Shown here one piece after another: positions 34,902-46,661 of a stretch of 64,000 bases of DNA. Both the position numbers and the translations under genes were made by a program. Origin of the DNA: Podospora bellae-mahoneyi (lineage: Eukaryota > Ascomycota > Sordariomycetes > Sordariales > Podosporaceae); the NCBI RefSeq assembly GCF_035222275.1, contig NC_085883.1:1426001-1490000 (forward strand). Direction: 5' to 3'. The notes under the pieces are model-generated. The model saw only the letters and a program-made list of their open reading frames with translations, made no database searches and had not been told where the DNA came from. Position 1 is the first letter of the stretch. The number at the start of each line of letters is the position of its first letter.

Positions 34902-36579
34902 ATGGCAGCTGAACGCACAGGATCCCAAGACTCCATGATCGAGATGGACGCTCAAAACAAAATGGCAGAAAAGCCGGCCGCCTACGACCCCAACTCGGAC
35001 TTCGAAGCCGCCACTATCGTGCCCGACCCATCAGAGAGAGGAACCACTTCAGGCAAAGACTCACCCGCCGTGAACGATGAAGCTGTTCAGGATCCCAACA
35101 TTGTCGATTTCGACGGTCCCGAGGACATGGCCAACCCCATGAACTGGCCCATGAAGAAGAGGTGGCAGAACATCGCCGTCATCTCTGTTCTCACCATCAT
35201 CACCCCCCTCGGCAGTTCCATGTTTGCACCCGGCATCCCCAGAATCTTGGCCGAGTTTGAAGAGAGCTCTTCCACCGTCGCTACCTTCATTCTCAGCGTT
35301 TACATTCTCGGTTTCGCCTTCGGACCTCTCCTCGTCGCTCCTCTGAGTGAGATTTACGGCAGATCTGTGATGTACAACATGGGCAACGTCTTCTTTTTCA
35401 TCTTCACCATCTGCACGGCTCTTTCCAATGGCATTCCAATGATGATGGCCTTCCGCTTCCTCATGGGTGTGGCCGGTTCAGTTCCTATCACTCTCGGCAG
35501 TGGCAGTATCTCCGATATGATGCCTGTCGAATTCCGCGGTCGCGCCATGGCAGTCTGGGCCATTGGACCTCTTCTGGGACCATGCATTGGTCCGGTGGCT
35601 GGTGGCTACCTCATTCGCGCAGCTGGCTGGCGCTGGGTCTACTGGCTCATTGCCATCGTCACTGGCCTCATCGCCGTCTTCACCTTCTTCACCCTCCGCG
35701 AGTCCTACGCGCCCGTCATCCTCGAGCGCAAAGCCGCTCGCCTCCGCAAAAAAACCGGTAACCCCCTCCTCCGCTCCAAGCTCGCCGACAACACCACCAC
35801 TCCGGCCGAGAAGCTCAAGACCGCCCTCGTACGCCCCATGTACTTCCTCTTCTGCGTCCCCATCGTTACCCTCCTCTCCCTCTATGTCGCCGTCACCTAT
35901 GGTGTTCTCTACCTCCTCTTCACCACCTTCTCACTTGTCTTCGGTCAGAACACGCTTGGCAGCAGCTACGGCTTCGGGGAGGGTGAGGTCGGTCTTGTCT
36001 TCATTCCCTCCGCCATTGGCATGGCTCTCGGGATTGTCATCTTCGGTGCCATGAGCGATAAGCTGGTCACGCAAAAGATCAGCAGCGGAGAGAAGCACAA
36101 GCCCGAGATCAGACTCACACCCTTCCTGACTATTCCCGCCGGTGTCACGCTTCCTATCGGCTTGTTCTTGTACGGCTGGACCACCCACTATGGCGTTCAC
36201 TGGATCGTTCCCATGATCGGCGTTGTGATTTTCTGCTTCGGACTCATGGGTATCATGATGGCTTGCCAAAACTACTTGCTGGTCAGTACTTGCTTCGTCC
36301 TTTTAAAGGCCGAAACCAAGGTTGCTAACATGATTTCAATAGGATGTCTACCCTCAAAACGCCGCCTCCGTCACCGCCGCTCTTGCTGTGCTCAGATCTC
36401 TTGCTGGCGCCCTCCTCCCTCTGGGCGCTATCGACATGTACATTGCCCTTGGCCTTGGATGGGGCAACTCCCTCCTTGGTTTCATCTCCCTTGGGCTGAT
36501 TCCCATCCCTCTTCTCTTCTTCTTGTTCGGAGAGAGGATCAGAGGCGTCAAGAAGGTGCCCACCGCCACTGAGGCCTGA
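34902..36579 (+). CDS. MFS transporter, DHA1 (drug/polyamine) type
   Basis: Exons 34902-36281 and 36343-36579 (61-base intron GTCAGT..CAATAG) give 538 residues. A hydrophilic N-terminal tail of about 75 residues ([14 protein letters not shown], the classic DHA1 entry motif) is followed by twelve membrane helices. Motif A-like [13 protein letters not shown], motif C-like [16 protein letters not shown], and the exon 2 start [20 protein letters not shown] are diagnostic of fungal DHA1 antiporters (Flu1/Tpo/Qdr-like). Likely a plasma-membrane proton antiporter exporting drugs, polyamines or small metabolites; the substrate is not predictable. ATG 34902 begins the tail; MIEMDAQ at 34936 is another possibility. 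Intact. Confidence 0.92.
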
Positions 36580-37371
36580 TCACCCTTTACTTTCTCATTT
36601 CAGCTTCACTGTTCATATCTGATGACACTCTTCTCTTTGGCTTCCGGGTAACTTCTTTCCGCATGGCCGGCGTTTGGGTGAAAACATGAATTTAGAGGGA
36701 AACGGATACACAAAAGCAGGCGGGCAATGTGTATTTTCTTTGTTGCCGCTGTTGTTGGGATACGTATATACAAGAGATACCACTATAGAGTTTAATGTTG
36801 CTTTCGAAGCTTGTACTTACTACCATTTATTTATTTTCGTCTAACGACAAAACAAGATATGAGGCCCTACCTTTCTATTCAACCTCTTTCCTCACTTGTC
36901 TCCAATGTGGTTTTGCAAAGACACTAGTGTCTAACTCACCATGTCCGTAGCAGAATGATGGGATTAAATTGACAGCTGATATTTCAACCGCATGAGAGCC
37001 ACAGCTGGGGCCTGTTAACTGTTATTGACCCTATTTCGAAGACTCGCGTCTCCGTCAGAATGAGTTTCGTGCGGTGACACGCAGACAGGAGCGGGGTGTC
37101 CCGTTGGTCACGTGCAGATCCAAGTAAGAAGGTCTGACTGGTCGGTTGGCTCGCTCATTCTTGTAATGTGCGACATGCATCTAACCACATGCTCATCACT
37201 TATCGTTGTCACCAACGCCAGCATTACCCGACCGACAGCTTCTCCATCGAACAAGCCCCGTGGAGAGCTCAAGTTCTCAACAACCACCCCTTTTCGCATG
37301 CACTCACGGACGAACCAACTTCCCAACCAACCGCTGTGATATATACGGGTAATCAGCGGATGCAGATCACC
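36580..37371. other. Intergenic
   Basis: 3' flank of the DHA1 transporter and 5' flank of the kinase gene. No recognisable feature. An ATATATACGGG word sits just before the next gene at about 37339. Confidence 0.55.
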
Positions 37372-38741
37372 ATGGAGAGTGCTAAGAACTCGTCAAAGTC
37401 GAGCAACATGAAGGAAATTCTTGCTCGACTGGGCGGTGATTTCCCCATGGATGAAGAAGCTGTTTTGAAGCGTAAGTTCCCCAGTCATTGACTTGAGAAA
37501 TGGGTGGATGCTAAGAAGACCTATGCGGTAGTTCTACCCATGGGAACGAAGTTGATCGCGGTTGAGAAATTTGGAGTTAGTGCTTTCACAGCCACTGGTC
37601 GTATCAAGGCCCTGGAACCAACAAATGGCCAGAAAGAGTATTTCATCAAGGTAAGAGGTCCTATTGGATGCTGGGTACCTATCCTTCTGCTAGATAAAGC
37701 GGATGGTTTATTTATTCAATTCATAGGTTGCCTATGGTGAGCAAGGGCGGGTCATGCTGAACGGGGAAGCCATGTCGTCTCTGATGATCTACGACCTCAT
37801 GCCGGACTTCATCCCGAAGCCCGTTGGATTCGGCGCCTATCAACAAGAGCAAGCTGCGTATTTCTATCTCTCCGAATTCGTGGACATGGTTCGTCGTCCA
37901 TCTTGTTCATTCTCAGAGCAAGAACTTACTTGCACAAAATAGGATGTGACCACCCCCCCGGATCCCGTTGAATGGACGAAACGGCTAGCCAACATGCACA
38001 AACAAAGTCAATCACCAACCGGACAGTTCGGCTTCCCTGTAAAAACCTGTGACGGCAAAACAGCTCACACGACTGACTGGGAAGATAGCTGGGCCGTCTT
38101 TTACCGCACACTCTTCCTAGGAGTCTGCAAACGCGACATCGAAGCCAACGGGTCGTGGCCTGAGTTGGAGCTCGCGACAGAACAAATCGCCAACGCCGTG
38201 ATCCCCCAACTTTTGGATAACTTGAAGATGTCAGATGGTCAAAAGATCAAGCCCTGCATTATCCATGGTGACCTATGGGAAGGCAACATGGGGATCAGCA
38301 AAGAGACCAACAAGTCCCTCCTCTTCGATTCTGGATCATACTTTGCCCACAACGAGATGGAACTTGGGCACTGGAGGTGCGAATTCAGTACCGTGTTCCG
38401 TGACAAGAGCTACACGGAACACTACCAACAAAATTACCCTCCTGCTGAGCCTGTGGAGGAGTTTGACGATCGCAACCGGCTGTACAGCCTCAAAGGAGCC
38501 ATCGTTTATTCCGCTGGCCACCCACAGAGTTCCATGAGAAAGACGTAGGTGTTTTGACTTGACGGAATCAGTTTCTTTTGCAGCTCGGCTAACCAAGGTG
38601 GTAATTAGGGCGTACAACAATATGCTGTATCTCATTGAAAAGTACGCCCCACTGAACGGGGTAGACAAATACGATCCGAACATCGACCCATCCATCACGG
38701 GGGCATGCATCGTGCCCCATCTTGCCGAGGGGTTCATTTGA
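37372..38741 (+). CDS. Fructosamine/ketosamine-3-kinase family protein
   Basis: Exons 37372-37471, 37532-37650, 37727-37888, 37943-38544 and 38609-38741 give 371 residues. Introns are 60, 76, 54 and 64 bases and all phases agree; the third has an unusual donor GTTCGT. Kinase-like motifs: VEKFGVSAFTATGRI, YFIKVAYGEQGRVMLNGEA (phosphate-binding Lys and helix-C Glu), catalytic IHGDLWEGNMG, and the metal-binding LLFDSGSYFAHNEMELGHW. The family phosphorylates sugar adducts on glycated proteins (deglycation) or related ketosamines; the fungal branch is poorly characterised. The start could also be the ATG at 37360, four codons upstream. The last exon ends ACIVPHLAEGFI. Confidence 0.87.
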
Positions 38742-39152
38742 ATCACTAAGCGTATTTTCAAGCATAGTTTATGAAGATATATGAGCAACAGTCATCTACC
38801 ACGAGCCTCTTGGAAAGGCATAGTGTGGCGAAAGACAAAGATGGGAGACATCCAAAGAAGACTTGGGACATCAGGTTAAACATGTGCCCACACTGCATAC
38901 ACTGGATATATAGTAACGAGCGAAGCAAATACTTTTGTGTTTGAACAAGGAGGACGGAGTGAGTGAGGTCAGGGGGCAGAGTGGCTGGGGAAGGATTAAT
39001 TCCGACAACATAGTTGGTGTATTCTAGTAACACTTCGAGTCAAGCGAACAAAGCTCTTGTGATGAGAACAATCAAAAAAGAGCAACCTAGACACTGTTGA
39101 TCAAAACAGGCATAAGCTAATGTTGGATTGAGAAAAATCTGCAAAAAATGGA
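38742..39152. other. Intergenic
   Basis: 3' flank of the kinase gene, ending at the tRNA-Glu 3' end. On the tRNA strand a T-rich segment follows the tRNA (around 39130-39146). Confidence 0.55.
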
Positions 39153-39244
39153 CTCGGATACCGGGAGTCGAACCCGGGGCTGTTGAGAGAACAGACACTT
39201 CTGAGAAGTGAGAGTCAACGATGTTACCGCTACACCATACCCGA
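39153..39244 (-). tRNA. tRNA-Glu(CTC) with intron
   Basis: The minus-strand sequence folds with acceptor TCGGGTA/TATCCGA, D stem GTGT/ACAT, anticodon stem GTTGA/TCAAC around CT-CTC-A, and a 21-base intron after base 37. The T arm CCGGG-TTCGACT-CCCGG is perfect. The anticodon CTC reads GAG (Glu). The intron has a self-complementary core (CTTCTCAGAAG). Confidence 0.9.
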
Positions 39245-39433
39245 TTGAATCGTGAATGGTCCGATTTGATAGAAGGTCGGGCAGAAGTGAAGCAAATGAT
39301 TGATTCATGGACAGCATTACACAGTATAAAGAGATGACAAAGTAGGCAAAGTATAGTCATATGTGATAGAAAAAAGAAAACGGTTGTTGATTAGTATTAT
39401 TAAACATGAGCTTGGGTTATATATAACGATAAG

Positions 39434-40357
39434 TCAAGTAAAGTATGGACTCGGACTCGTCGATCTCGGAGAGACACAGCCATCTTCTGATTTCGCAATG
39501 CGAGAAGACAGTCTCACAAACAGATTTTCAGGTTCGGGGAAGTGCTTCTGCCGAAAGTTAGCATCATATCGAGAGTCCCGAGTAAAGTCGTACGGGTTGT
39601 ATGGGCACCCGTCAAACTCATCATCATAACTGGTGGCCGAGCTCTCTTCCAAATAGCTCGAAGAGGTAGAGGTGGCCGAGTTCACTTCTGAATAGCTCGA
39701 ATATGAAGAGCGAGAAAAGGAGGAGGGACATGGGAAGGAGCTGCCTGCAGCGTTCCCATGGGTTATGGTGAGATAAGAAGGATCTACGGTAGGAGAAGTA
39801 GCCCAAGTATGCCAGTCGTGGTTGGCTCTCACATATGTACTCACCGATGGATCAAGAGGTTGGTCGTAGGTGTTAGCAGCATATCGAGACTCAGACTGAT
39901 CAACAGTTGGGGTTGGGGTCTCGGAACAGGAAACGGTGAAATAATCATCTGAAGGGGGTACTTCACCAGGTCCCATAAACATCTCCCAAAGGCAGTAAGC
40001 CAGGTTCGTGATGGTAGAGACCATGGCGGAAGAGATGTATGGGGTTGGGAGTTCAGATATGATTTTCCTGACGCACTTGACTACTTCAAGTCGAAGACTC
40101 TTACACCAACAAGGCTGAGGTTGTGTGGTTTTGGGTTGCTTACTTGATCTTCTGTGTGTGGAGTGAAGTAAGCAAACGGCCTTGTTAGAAAGAATTGTCG
40201 ACGGTGTCAAGTGTCTGGAAATGGGTTTCGCTGAGGAATGAGGACGGCTAAAACTTTTCGAAGATGAGGCAATCCAGGAGCTTAAGTAAGAAGAGGAACC
40301 CTTGTTGACAGTGCTATTGTGTCTACCACAAACAAAGAGCTGGGGCCTCACTGTCAT
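39434..40357 (-). CDS. Hypothetical Ser-rich protein
   Basis: A continuous minus-strand frame from ATG 40357 to a stop at 39434 (about 307 codons). Not recognised. The N-terminal 110 residues are basic and Ser/Thr-rich. The centre has MVSTITNLAYCLWEMFMGPGEVPPSDDYF, and the C-terminal half is rich in Ser, Tyr and Pro, with FPCPSSFSRSSYSSYSEVNS and DEFDGCPYNPYDF. No signal peptide or membrane segment. The real start may be the internal ATG about 113 codons in. It could be a lineage-specific gene or a chance frame in Ser-coding repeats. Confidence 0.4.
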   Translation of the reverse strand: MTVRPQLFVCGRHNSTVNKGSSSYLSSWIASSSKSFSRPHSSAKPISRHLTPSTILSNKAVCLLHSTHRRSSKQPKTTQPQPCWCKSLRLEVVKCVRKIISELPTPYISSAMVSTITNLAYCLWEMFMGPGEVPPSDDYFTVSCSETPTPTVDQSESRYAANTYDQPLDPSVSTYVRANHDWHTWATSPTVDPSYLTITHGNAAGSSFPCPSSFSRSSYSSYSEVNSATSTSSSYLEESSATSYDDEFDGCPYNPYDFTRDSRYDANFRQKHFPEPENLFVRLSSRIAKSEDGCVSPRSTSPSPYFT

Positions 40358-42481
40358 TGTTCCTCGTTCGGTTTCTTGAGTTGCCGACAGTTTGAACATC
40401 CAGCGAACAATGTTGTTGACCCCCATGAACCCCCACCTAGCCCCCACGCTGAAGACAAGGAAACGAGGACGCTTGGAACGATGAAGCAAAACTGCAAAGA
40501 CAAGAAGGGTTGTTGATGGGGTCCGGACAGGTGGGCGAATCTGGGCAAGGTGTCACCTGTTCCAAGCCACATTTGTTACGGCAAGACGAGTGTTGGAGAA
40601 GCGCGCGCCACGACTACCACCGGACCATTTGCAGCTTGTGCGCCGTGCCATCACAGCGATTATTAGCATCACCTGGCCAAAGTCTCAGACGGACCGGCGA
40701 AAAGTGCGGAAGCTGGACCCTACTTTCTCTGGTTGGTCCGTGGACCGGGACAAGTGACGACCATGGTTGGCCGTCTGTCTTCGGGTTTCAGCATTCGGAA
40801 CACAGGTCCGTTGATTGGAAGATAACCTCTCGACAGCAACGTAGAGATGCTTGGTCAAGTCTTCACTGGCATGTGAGGCATGTGAAAATGTTCGTCTCAC
40901 CACTAGCTTGTTCCGTGTGCCCCTAATCCGATGGAACCACATGCTCGCTGGTCAAAAATAGGCCGCAAAGACATGCGAGGGAGGCTGTGATGGGAAAACT
41001 GGTGGTGTGTTAGACAGAGAGGGTACTCTTTGCCTTGTTCACGCATATGATCGCCCTTCAGCTCGATAGCCACCTACGTAAATGCAGTCCATGTACCCAA
41101 ATATAGAGAAGCTGAAATATCGCGGGGTACGCGCGCGCATTACTCACATCCCCTTAATCTGTCTTGTTGACCTCTGGAAAACTTTTCAACTGGGATCGAA
41201 CAACGGCCGGGCCGTTTGGCGTGCAACGGTCGCACATTGAGCTTCCGCTACCACGCAAAAAAGTAACGCTTCTACGCCTTCGATTTCCTTTGCCCTACGG
41301 CCTGCCAGAGGTTGGACGGATTTCGGGTCACCTTCCAGCGGCCCTTCCCGCTTTGCCATCTGATCTGGAAGCGGTATCGGCAGGGTTGCGCTACCTCGGC
41401 CAAACAACCCGAACCCTTAACTTGACAGGGGACTGGGCACTTAGAATTCACTCAAAACCGACATAACTTCCATTCAAAATCCCCTCGTTACCCGTATCCC
41501 TCTTTTCCCGTCAGAATTCACTCTTCAAAAGACCCGTGACAGCATCACGCACAAACCTCACCTCTTTTTTGTCTCACCAATCCTCAGAACCGACGTTTTG
41601 GTGGTCCAAGGCCCACTGATTCCAACCCCTCCAACTTCCCCACGTGGATCCACGTAGTGGGGTCTATCACCATCACCGCCCTGTCCAAGCTTCTGACCGC
41701 CAGAAACAAGTATCACGATCTCAACAGAAATTCCATCAAGATTTTTCCACACATCTTCCGACTGGCCGGACCCCATATCCTGGAGTCCTGGAAGCGCCGA
41801 AAGGGGAATCTCACCTCCGTCACGAACCACCATCCCCAGAGCCCAGCCTCTAGTAAATCTTCACATCCTTCTGCGGGCCTTCGAGCATTCGATCATCGAG
41901 ATATTTCCCCGCAACCCGGTGTCGGGGCTCACAAACATCTCGTCGTGAGATTTTTGAATATTTTTGACCTCGCACACACACGATTTCTCGCATCCCAAGC
42001 TTTGGGAACCCCTCCTTTGGGCCTGCATGGACCTGCATTTGCGGGTGTGTGACGTGCCAATAGCAGAGTGGTTGGCAGGCAAGTGACGCATTTTATTTGC
42101 CGTGCTGCAGGTCGAGCAGTGGTGTCAACAGCGGTGTCAAACCGTGCAGTTGACGGCTGTCGGTCAAGCAGAGCAGCACTCCACTTATATCCACTCGGTG
42201 GCCGGTTGTTTACTCCCGCTCACCAAAGGACCAGGGGCAAGCCCGGGCCCGGTTGGCTTTGACCGCAACTTTTGACGGAACCAAAGTCCTCACTGCGGTA
42301 ACCGCCGATCTGGAACACTCCACACCCGCACCGGGGCTCCACGCGGTGAAGGATTCAAGAAGAACGCTTCTCCCGCCTTCCCGTCCCGTTGCTTATTTTT
42401 CCCGGTTGGCCTTTTTGGAAACTTTGCCACCAAATCCGTCCCCTATCTAATGTCCCAAGGTCTCGACTACATGACGACAAC
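40358..42481. other. Intergenic, no supported gene
   Basis: Short GC-rich open frames only. Nothing I recognise as a gene, repeat family or structured RNA. Confidence 0.55.
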
Positions 42482-43372
42482 ATGGCTGCCGCTGTACTTC
42501 ATCTGAGAGAGTCTATCGACCGCCCTGACTCGCGGGTGAGCTTCGCGCGGTCTGAAGCTTCCAGTCACTCAACCTATCATAGCTTTCAGGATCTCGATCT
42601 TCAGGAACCCGAGGTGCCACCACCAGCACCCTCCAATCCTACCTTGAGGCCGCCTGTTCGTTTGCCAGCTCCTACATCTGTTCCCATTACTCATCAACGT
42701 CCACCGGTAGCTTGGGAGATGCGGCGACAGGACTCGGGCTATGAATCAATCACACCAGCCCGCAAGGATTCATTCCCATCTCATCACAAGGGAGCCTCGA
42801 CAACGTCTTTGGCTTCAAGCGGCCGGAAACGTGTCAGGCCTGCCACCCGGCGATCACCCAGGTCTGCGCCAGCTTCGCAACTCCAAAGAAGTAGCCGCAA
42901 CTCTGTCTCGCCCTCCCCCGGTTACCGACAATCGGAGGAGGTTCAACAAGAGGTTTCCTACTTTCACTTCCCACAGCCGGAATTCACCTCAGTGCCGGCA
43001 TTGGATGATACCATCGGCTCTCACAACCCTCGTGATTTCGCTACTGAAGGCAACTACACACACAAAGCTGAGGTTGCGGTCTATCCACTCCCTCCACAGA
43101 CGACACATTACTGGACAAGCGATCAGACGCGACGACTTGAGTATGCGGCCATTGATGCCGCGAGCAAGGGCGTTCGCGGCTGGGTTATGCGTCATGTCGT
43201 CCCAGAGTGCTTTGTGCCCCCAAGCAAGCGAAGGGTGGGGTTCGAGGACGACAGAGGCAGCGTGATTCGGTACCGCCTTGACCTCGACACGGAGGATGAC
43301 GGCGAGGAGAAGGAGAACTCAGATTCGAGAAAGGGGTGGAGGACTTGGTTATTCAGCGTCCGGCGCCGTTGA
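42482..43372 (+). CDS. Conserved fungal hypothetical protein
   Basis: An intronless gene of 296 residues. The first 180 are disordered, rich in Ser, Pro and Arg, with a DSGYES motif at 84-89 that fits the DSGxxS phosphodegron read by beta-TrCP-type F-box proteins. The C-terminal 110 residues look folded and conserved (HYWTSDQTRRLEYAAIDAA, GVRGWVMRHVVPECFVPP, RRVGFEDDRGSVIRYRLDL), then an acidic stretch and a basic end. I recall similar proteins in other sordariomycetes without an assigned function. No signal peptide or membrane segment. ATG 42482 is chosen because the longer frame upstream lacks an in-frame ATG with a plausible context. Confidence 0.75.
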   Translation: MAAAVLHLRESIDRPDSRVSFARSEASSHSTYHSFQDLDLQEPEVPPPAPSNPTLRPPVRLPAPTSVPITHQRPPVAWEMRRQDSGYESITPARKDSFPSHHKGASTTSLASSGRKRVRPATRRSPRSAPASQLQRSSRNSVSPSPGYRQSEEVQQEVSYFHFPQPEFTSVPALDDTIGSHNPRDFATEGNYTHKAEVAVYPLPPQTTHYWTSDQTRRLEYAAIDAASKGVRGWVMRHVVPECFVPPSKRRVGFEDDRGSVIRYRLDLDTEDDGEEKENSDSRKGWRTWLFSVRRR

Positions 43373-44675
43373 AGAAGTCAACATTTTTTTGGTCAAAATG
43401 CAAGGATTGGCGCAACGTTATTTTTTTGCGGCAGTATGGTTGGGGTCACAGAACATCATCGGCGTACATGGCATTTTCAGGGCATCACATTGGGTTGGGC
43501 GTTTTATATACCCTGCAGCATTCACTGCTTTGAGCTTTCATTTGCTCGTTCATTGCCAACTGGCAGGCAAGACTGGTGTCCGGTCGAGGACCAGGACCAT
43601 TTACTTTTTGGGGCGAAATTACGTTTATTTTAATCGTTGGGGGAGGATAATGTCTGGCAGGGTGTTGTTATTGGATTTTCGACGATCAGGGATGGATATT
43701 GAACAAGTTGATGCTTGAGAATGGAGGAGGCAGGGAAAAAGATAGGACAGAAGAGGATTACCACACACATAGATGGCCACGGAGCCATAGATTGAGTACA
43801 TAATACTACTAATTTCTTCAGATTCGCCTTTGTTCTTGACCCATTCACTTTTGGCTACTGACACTACTCATGGCTCGTGTGTCCCTTCATTGATCTGGAG
43901 AAGGTTCTCTCATCGCCTTTATGCTAACCTACGGGTCTAATGCCCGCGTTCTGAGAAATCTGATGATGTCACTTGACCCGCTTTTGCTTTGGAGATATTG
44001 GGTTGAGAGTTGAGGCTAGGATGTAGTCGAATGACCGCCATGAAATCAAGGTCCTGTCATTTCAGAAGTATCATTATGTCACTCCTTTAGTAAACAGCCA
44101 TCGACCAAGTTCACCATATTGGATCATGACGTTGCAAAGAAATGTCTGGGTTACATACTTACACTCTCTAACATTCTTCCATATTGACGTCGTAAACAAC
44201 GAAAAAATATCGATAGGAAGATTGATGTCAGCCAAGGTCATTGTATATAGATAATCGATAATGGAATAAACGTAATAGGAACTAATTCAAAATCAACATG
44301 CTCCTCAATGGGAAATCTATATTAAATAAAATATATCGGTCATTATAGACAGTCGCCTTACATCGTTAATGTAGTGGTGAAATGCTATAAAACAATTATC
44401 AAGAGCCGGAACAAAGCTAAAACCAGTACGTGACGTCTCCCAGAAACCACCCCAACCTAATAAACATCTAGTGGACCGCCCGTTTATGCTTTTTAACAGT
44501 GTCTTCTACAAACGCCATTCAGTCAAGTATATATGCATATATAATAAGAAATAGTGAAACAGACCAAAGGGTATATGCACTGCGCCTGGACACCCACCCT
44601 GCCTTCATCCCAGCAAAAACAAGTGTGCCACCACCGGAACGACATCAACGTTGTTCATTTGACAGCCATAATCCG
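43373..44675. other. AT-rich convergent intergenic region
   Basis: Between convergent genes. A+T rises toward 44150-44600, with ATCGATA words and short A/T runs. Nothing else recognised. Confidence 0.6.
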
Positions 44676-46661
44676 TCAAAATGATCTCGCCCTCCCCCTC
44701 GCTTTCTTATCTTGGTCGTCTTTCTCCCTCAAGTACCCTAACCCAGTCCTCACCGGGGCCGCCTCGTCATAACTCGGCAGCTTAGATTGCATTTGAAACC
44801 CATCAGCTACCACGTCTGACTCCGCAAGAGGTTCGTCATGGTCTTGGGACTTCTGGGATTTGGTTGTCGATTCCACTTCCTTTGTCCTTCTATGTGCCGA
44901 GCCCATTTGAAACCCGTCGACCACCGTGTCCAGCTCTGTGTCTTCTTCCAAAGATGGATCATGCCCCTGCGCTGCCTGGTATCTAGTGGCAACCATAGCA
45001 TTTTCCGAGCTTTCTCCTACACTCAAGTGGGCGCGATTCTGCATTTGAAATCCATTCGCCACTTCTTCTCCATCGTCGCTGGAAGGGATCCTGTGTGGAT
45101 GGTGTATTGGTGACATCTCTAATACCAACACCTTTTGCGCGTCCAACTCCTCGATAGTCCGCTGACGTGTCAGAAACACCCCGTGGACTGGGTGTATACT
45201 TTGTGGTGAGGATGCTGATGGCGAGCTTGGTTTGGTTGGTGATTGAGGTATCCATGGGGCAAGCGGTCTTCGTGGGATTCTTTGCTGTGCGGTTGGGATA
45301 GGTTCTGGATCTAGGTGCGCTGCAGGAGGGGGTTGTCGAGGCAACGCAGGTGATGCTGAAGACAGAAGTGGTTGGCTGGATGGTTGAGGATGTGTCGGAT
45401 GAGAAGATGTTTCTGTTTGCTGAGATTCGAGACAGAACCCGTGCTCCTGCAGGCCATCATCCGAGTACCCTGGAGTCTCAGAGGTAGGGGAGGAACCAGT
45501 TGCAACGTTGGACAACTTGTTTGATGCATCCCAAGTCATTTGGGAATTGGACCAGAGACCCCTTCGCTTTCGGATGGCCACGACGAACAAGAGCGTGAGA
45601 ACGATGAACATGAGAGTGTAGTTGAAGAAGGCCTCAACTAAGGGTAAGATATCTGTGCGGATACCCGTATGTCCTTTAATGTTTCCAGACCAGATGAGGC
45701 TATGGTTTTCATACTCGCTGAGGTTAATGCCCATTGTGACAAGAAGGCGACAGAATGTAAGAATTGTTGATGTCAAATACAAGGCAGCGACCTGGGTATA
45801 GTGTTAGCAAGTCCGTCTGCACAGTTGGAGGTTGTCGATTTGCCTTTTTCAGCATGATATTTTCCTTTGTATGGTGGAGCACATAGGAGGCAAACCCAAG
45901 GATTGGAAGACTGGTGATCCACAAGCAAATGTTGAAGGCATTATGTAGATGGCTTGATTTGATAAGAGAGTCGAAGTGAGCATCCTGTACTCCTGCCTGA
46001 AGGGCGAAGTATAAACGCGCTGCTTCGCTGGCCGGATCGAACACTCCATCTGTAACATGGAGATCATTCAACTTCTGTAGCTGTGATCTGTGAGCGATAT
46101 CAGCTTGGAGACGAACCCCAAAATGCGTCAGAGCAAGAGCCAGCAAGATAATGCCCAATGCAAAGGTAGCGAATCTTAGGCGTCTTCGAATAGGTGACTT
46201 CTTCGCTCCGTTCAAACACAACACAAAGCCGCTGCCAATCTCGACAAAGGCTATAAAGAGGAGGATATCGGAGATATTCTGAAGCGCCTCGGCAAGGAAG
46301 AGAACAAGGGATACCGCTAGCTCAAAGTATTCTGTTTTTGTTATTCTGCCAGCAATGTCGTTGAATCCCCAAATGCTCAAGCCGATTTGGGCCACTTGGC
46401 ATAATGACGAACTTCAAGAGACAACCAGTTAGCTGAGAGTACACTGTTAAACGAAGCGCTCGGTGTGGTTGCTCACACGATCCAGAACGGGTACACCACC
46501 TTCATCCACGCCACTCCCACTCTAGCGGGGTCACCCCTTCGGCGGACGACGCAGAGACTCACAAACCACAGGACGAGCAGTGGGGTGATCCAAATACCAG
46601 AAAGTACGGCATGGGCGGCGGCAAAGCCGCTTATCCAGACGTCAAGGTAAAACATACTCAT
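44676..46661 (-). CDS. Polytopic membrane protein with repeated tail motif
   Basis: Exons on the minus strand are 46661-46477, 46411-45844 and 45791-44676, giving 622 residues. The first intron (65 bases) is GT..AG. The second (52 bases) has a GC donor (AAAAAG/GCAAAT), a CTAAC branch site and CCCAG acceptor, and phase is kept. Residues 1-325 contain seven or eight hydrophobic helices (WITPLLVLWFVSLCVV, SLVLFLAEALQNISDILLF, FATFALGIILLALALTHFGV, YTLMFIVLTLLFVVAI). The tail of about 300 residues is Pro/Ser/Gln-rich and presumably cytosolic. It carries three copies of a GFQM motif at about 498, 544 and 582, the last followed by LPSYDEA. Function unknown. The topology resembles fungal integral membrane or receptor-like proteins, but I cannot assign a family. 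Confidence 0.75.
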
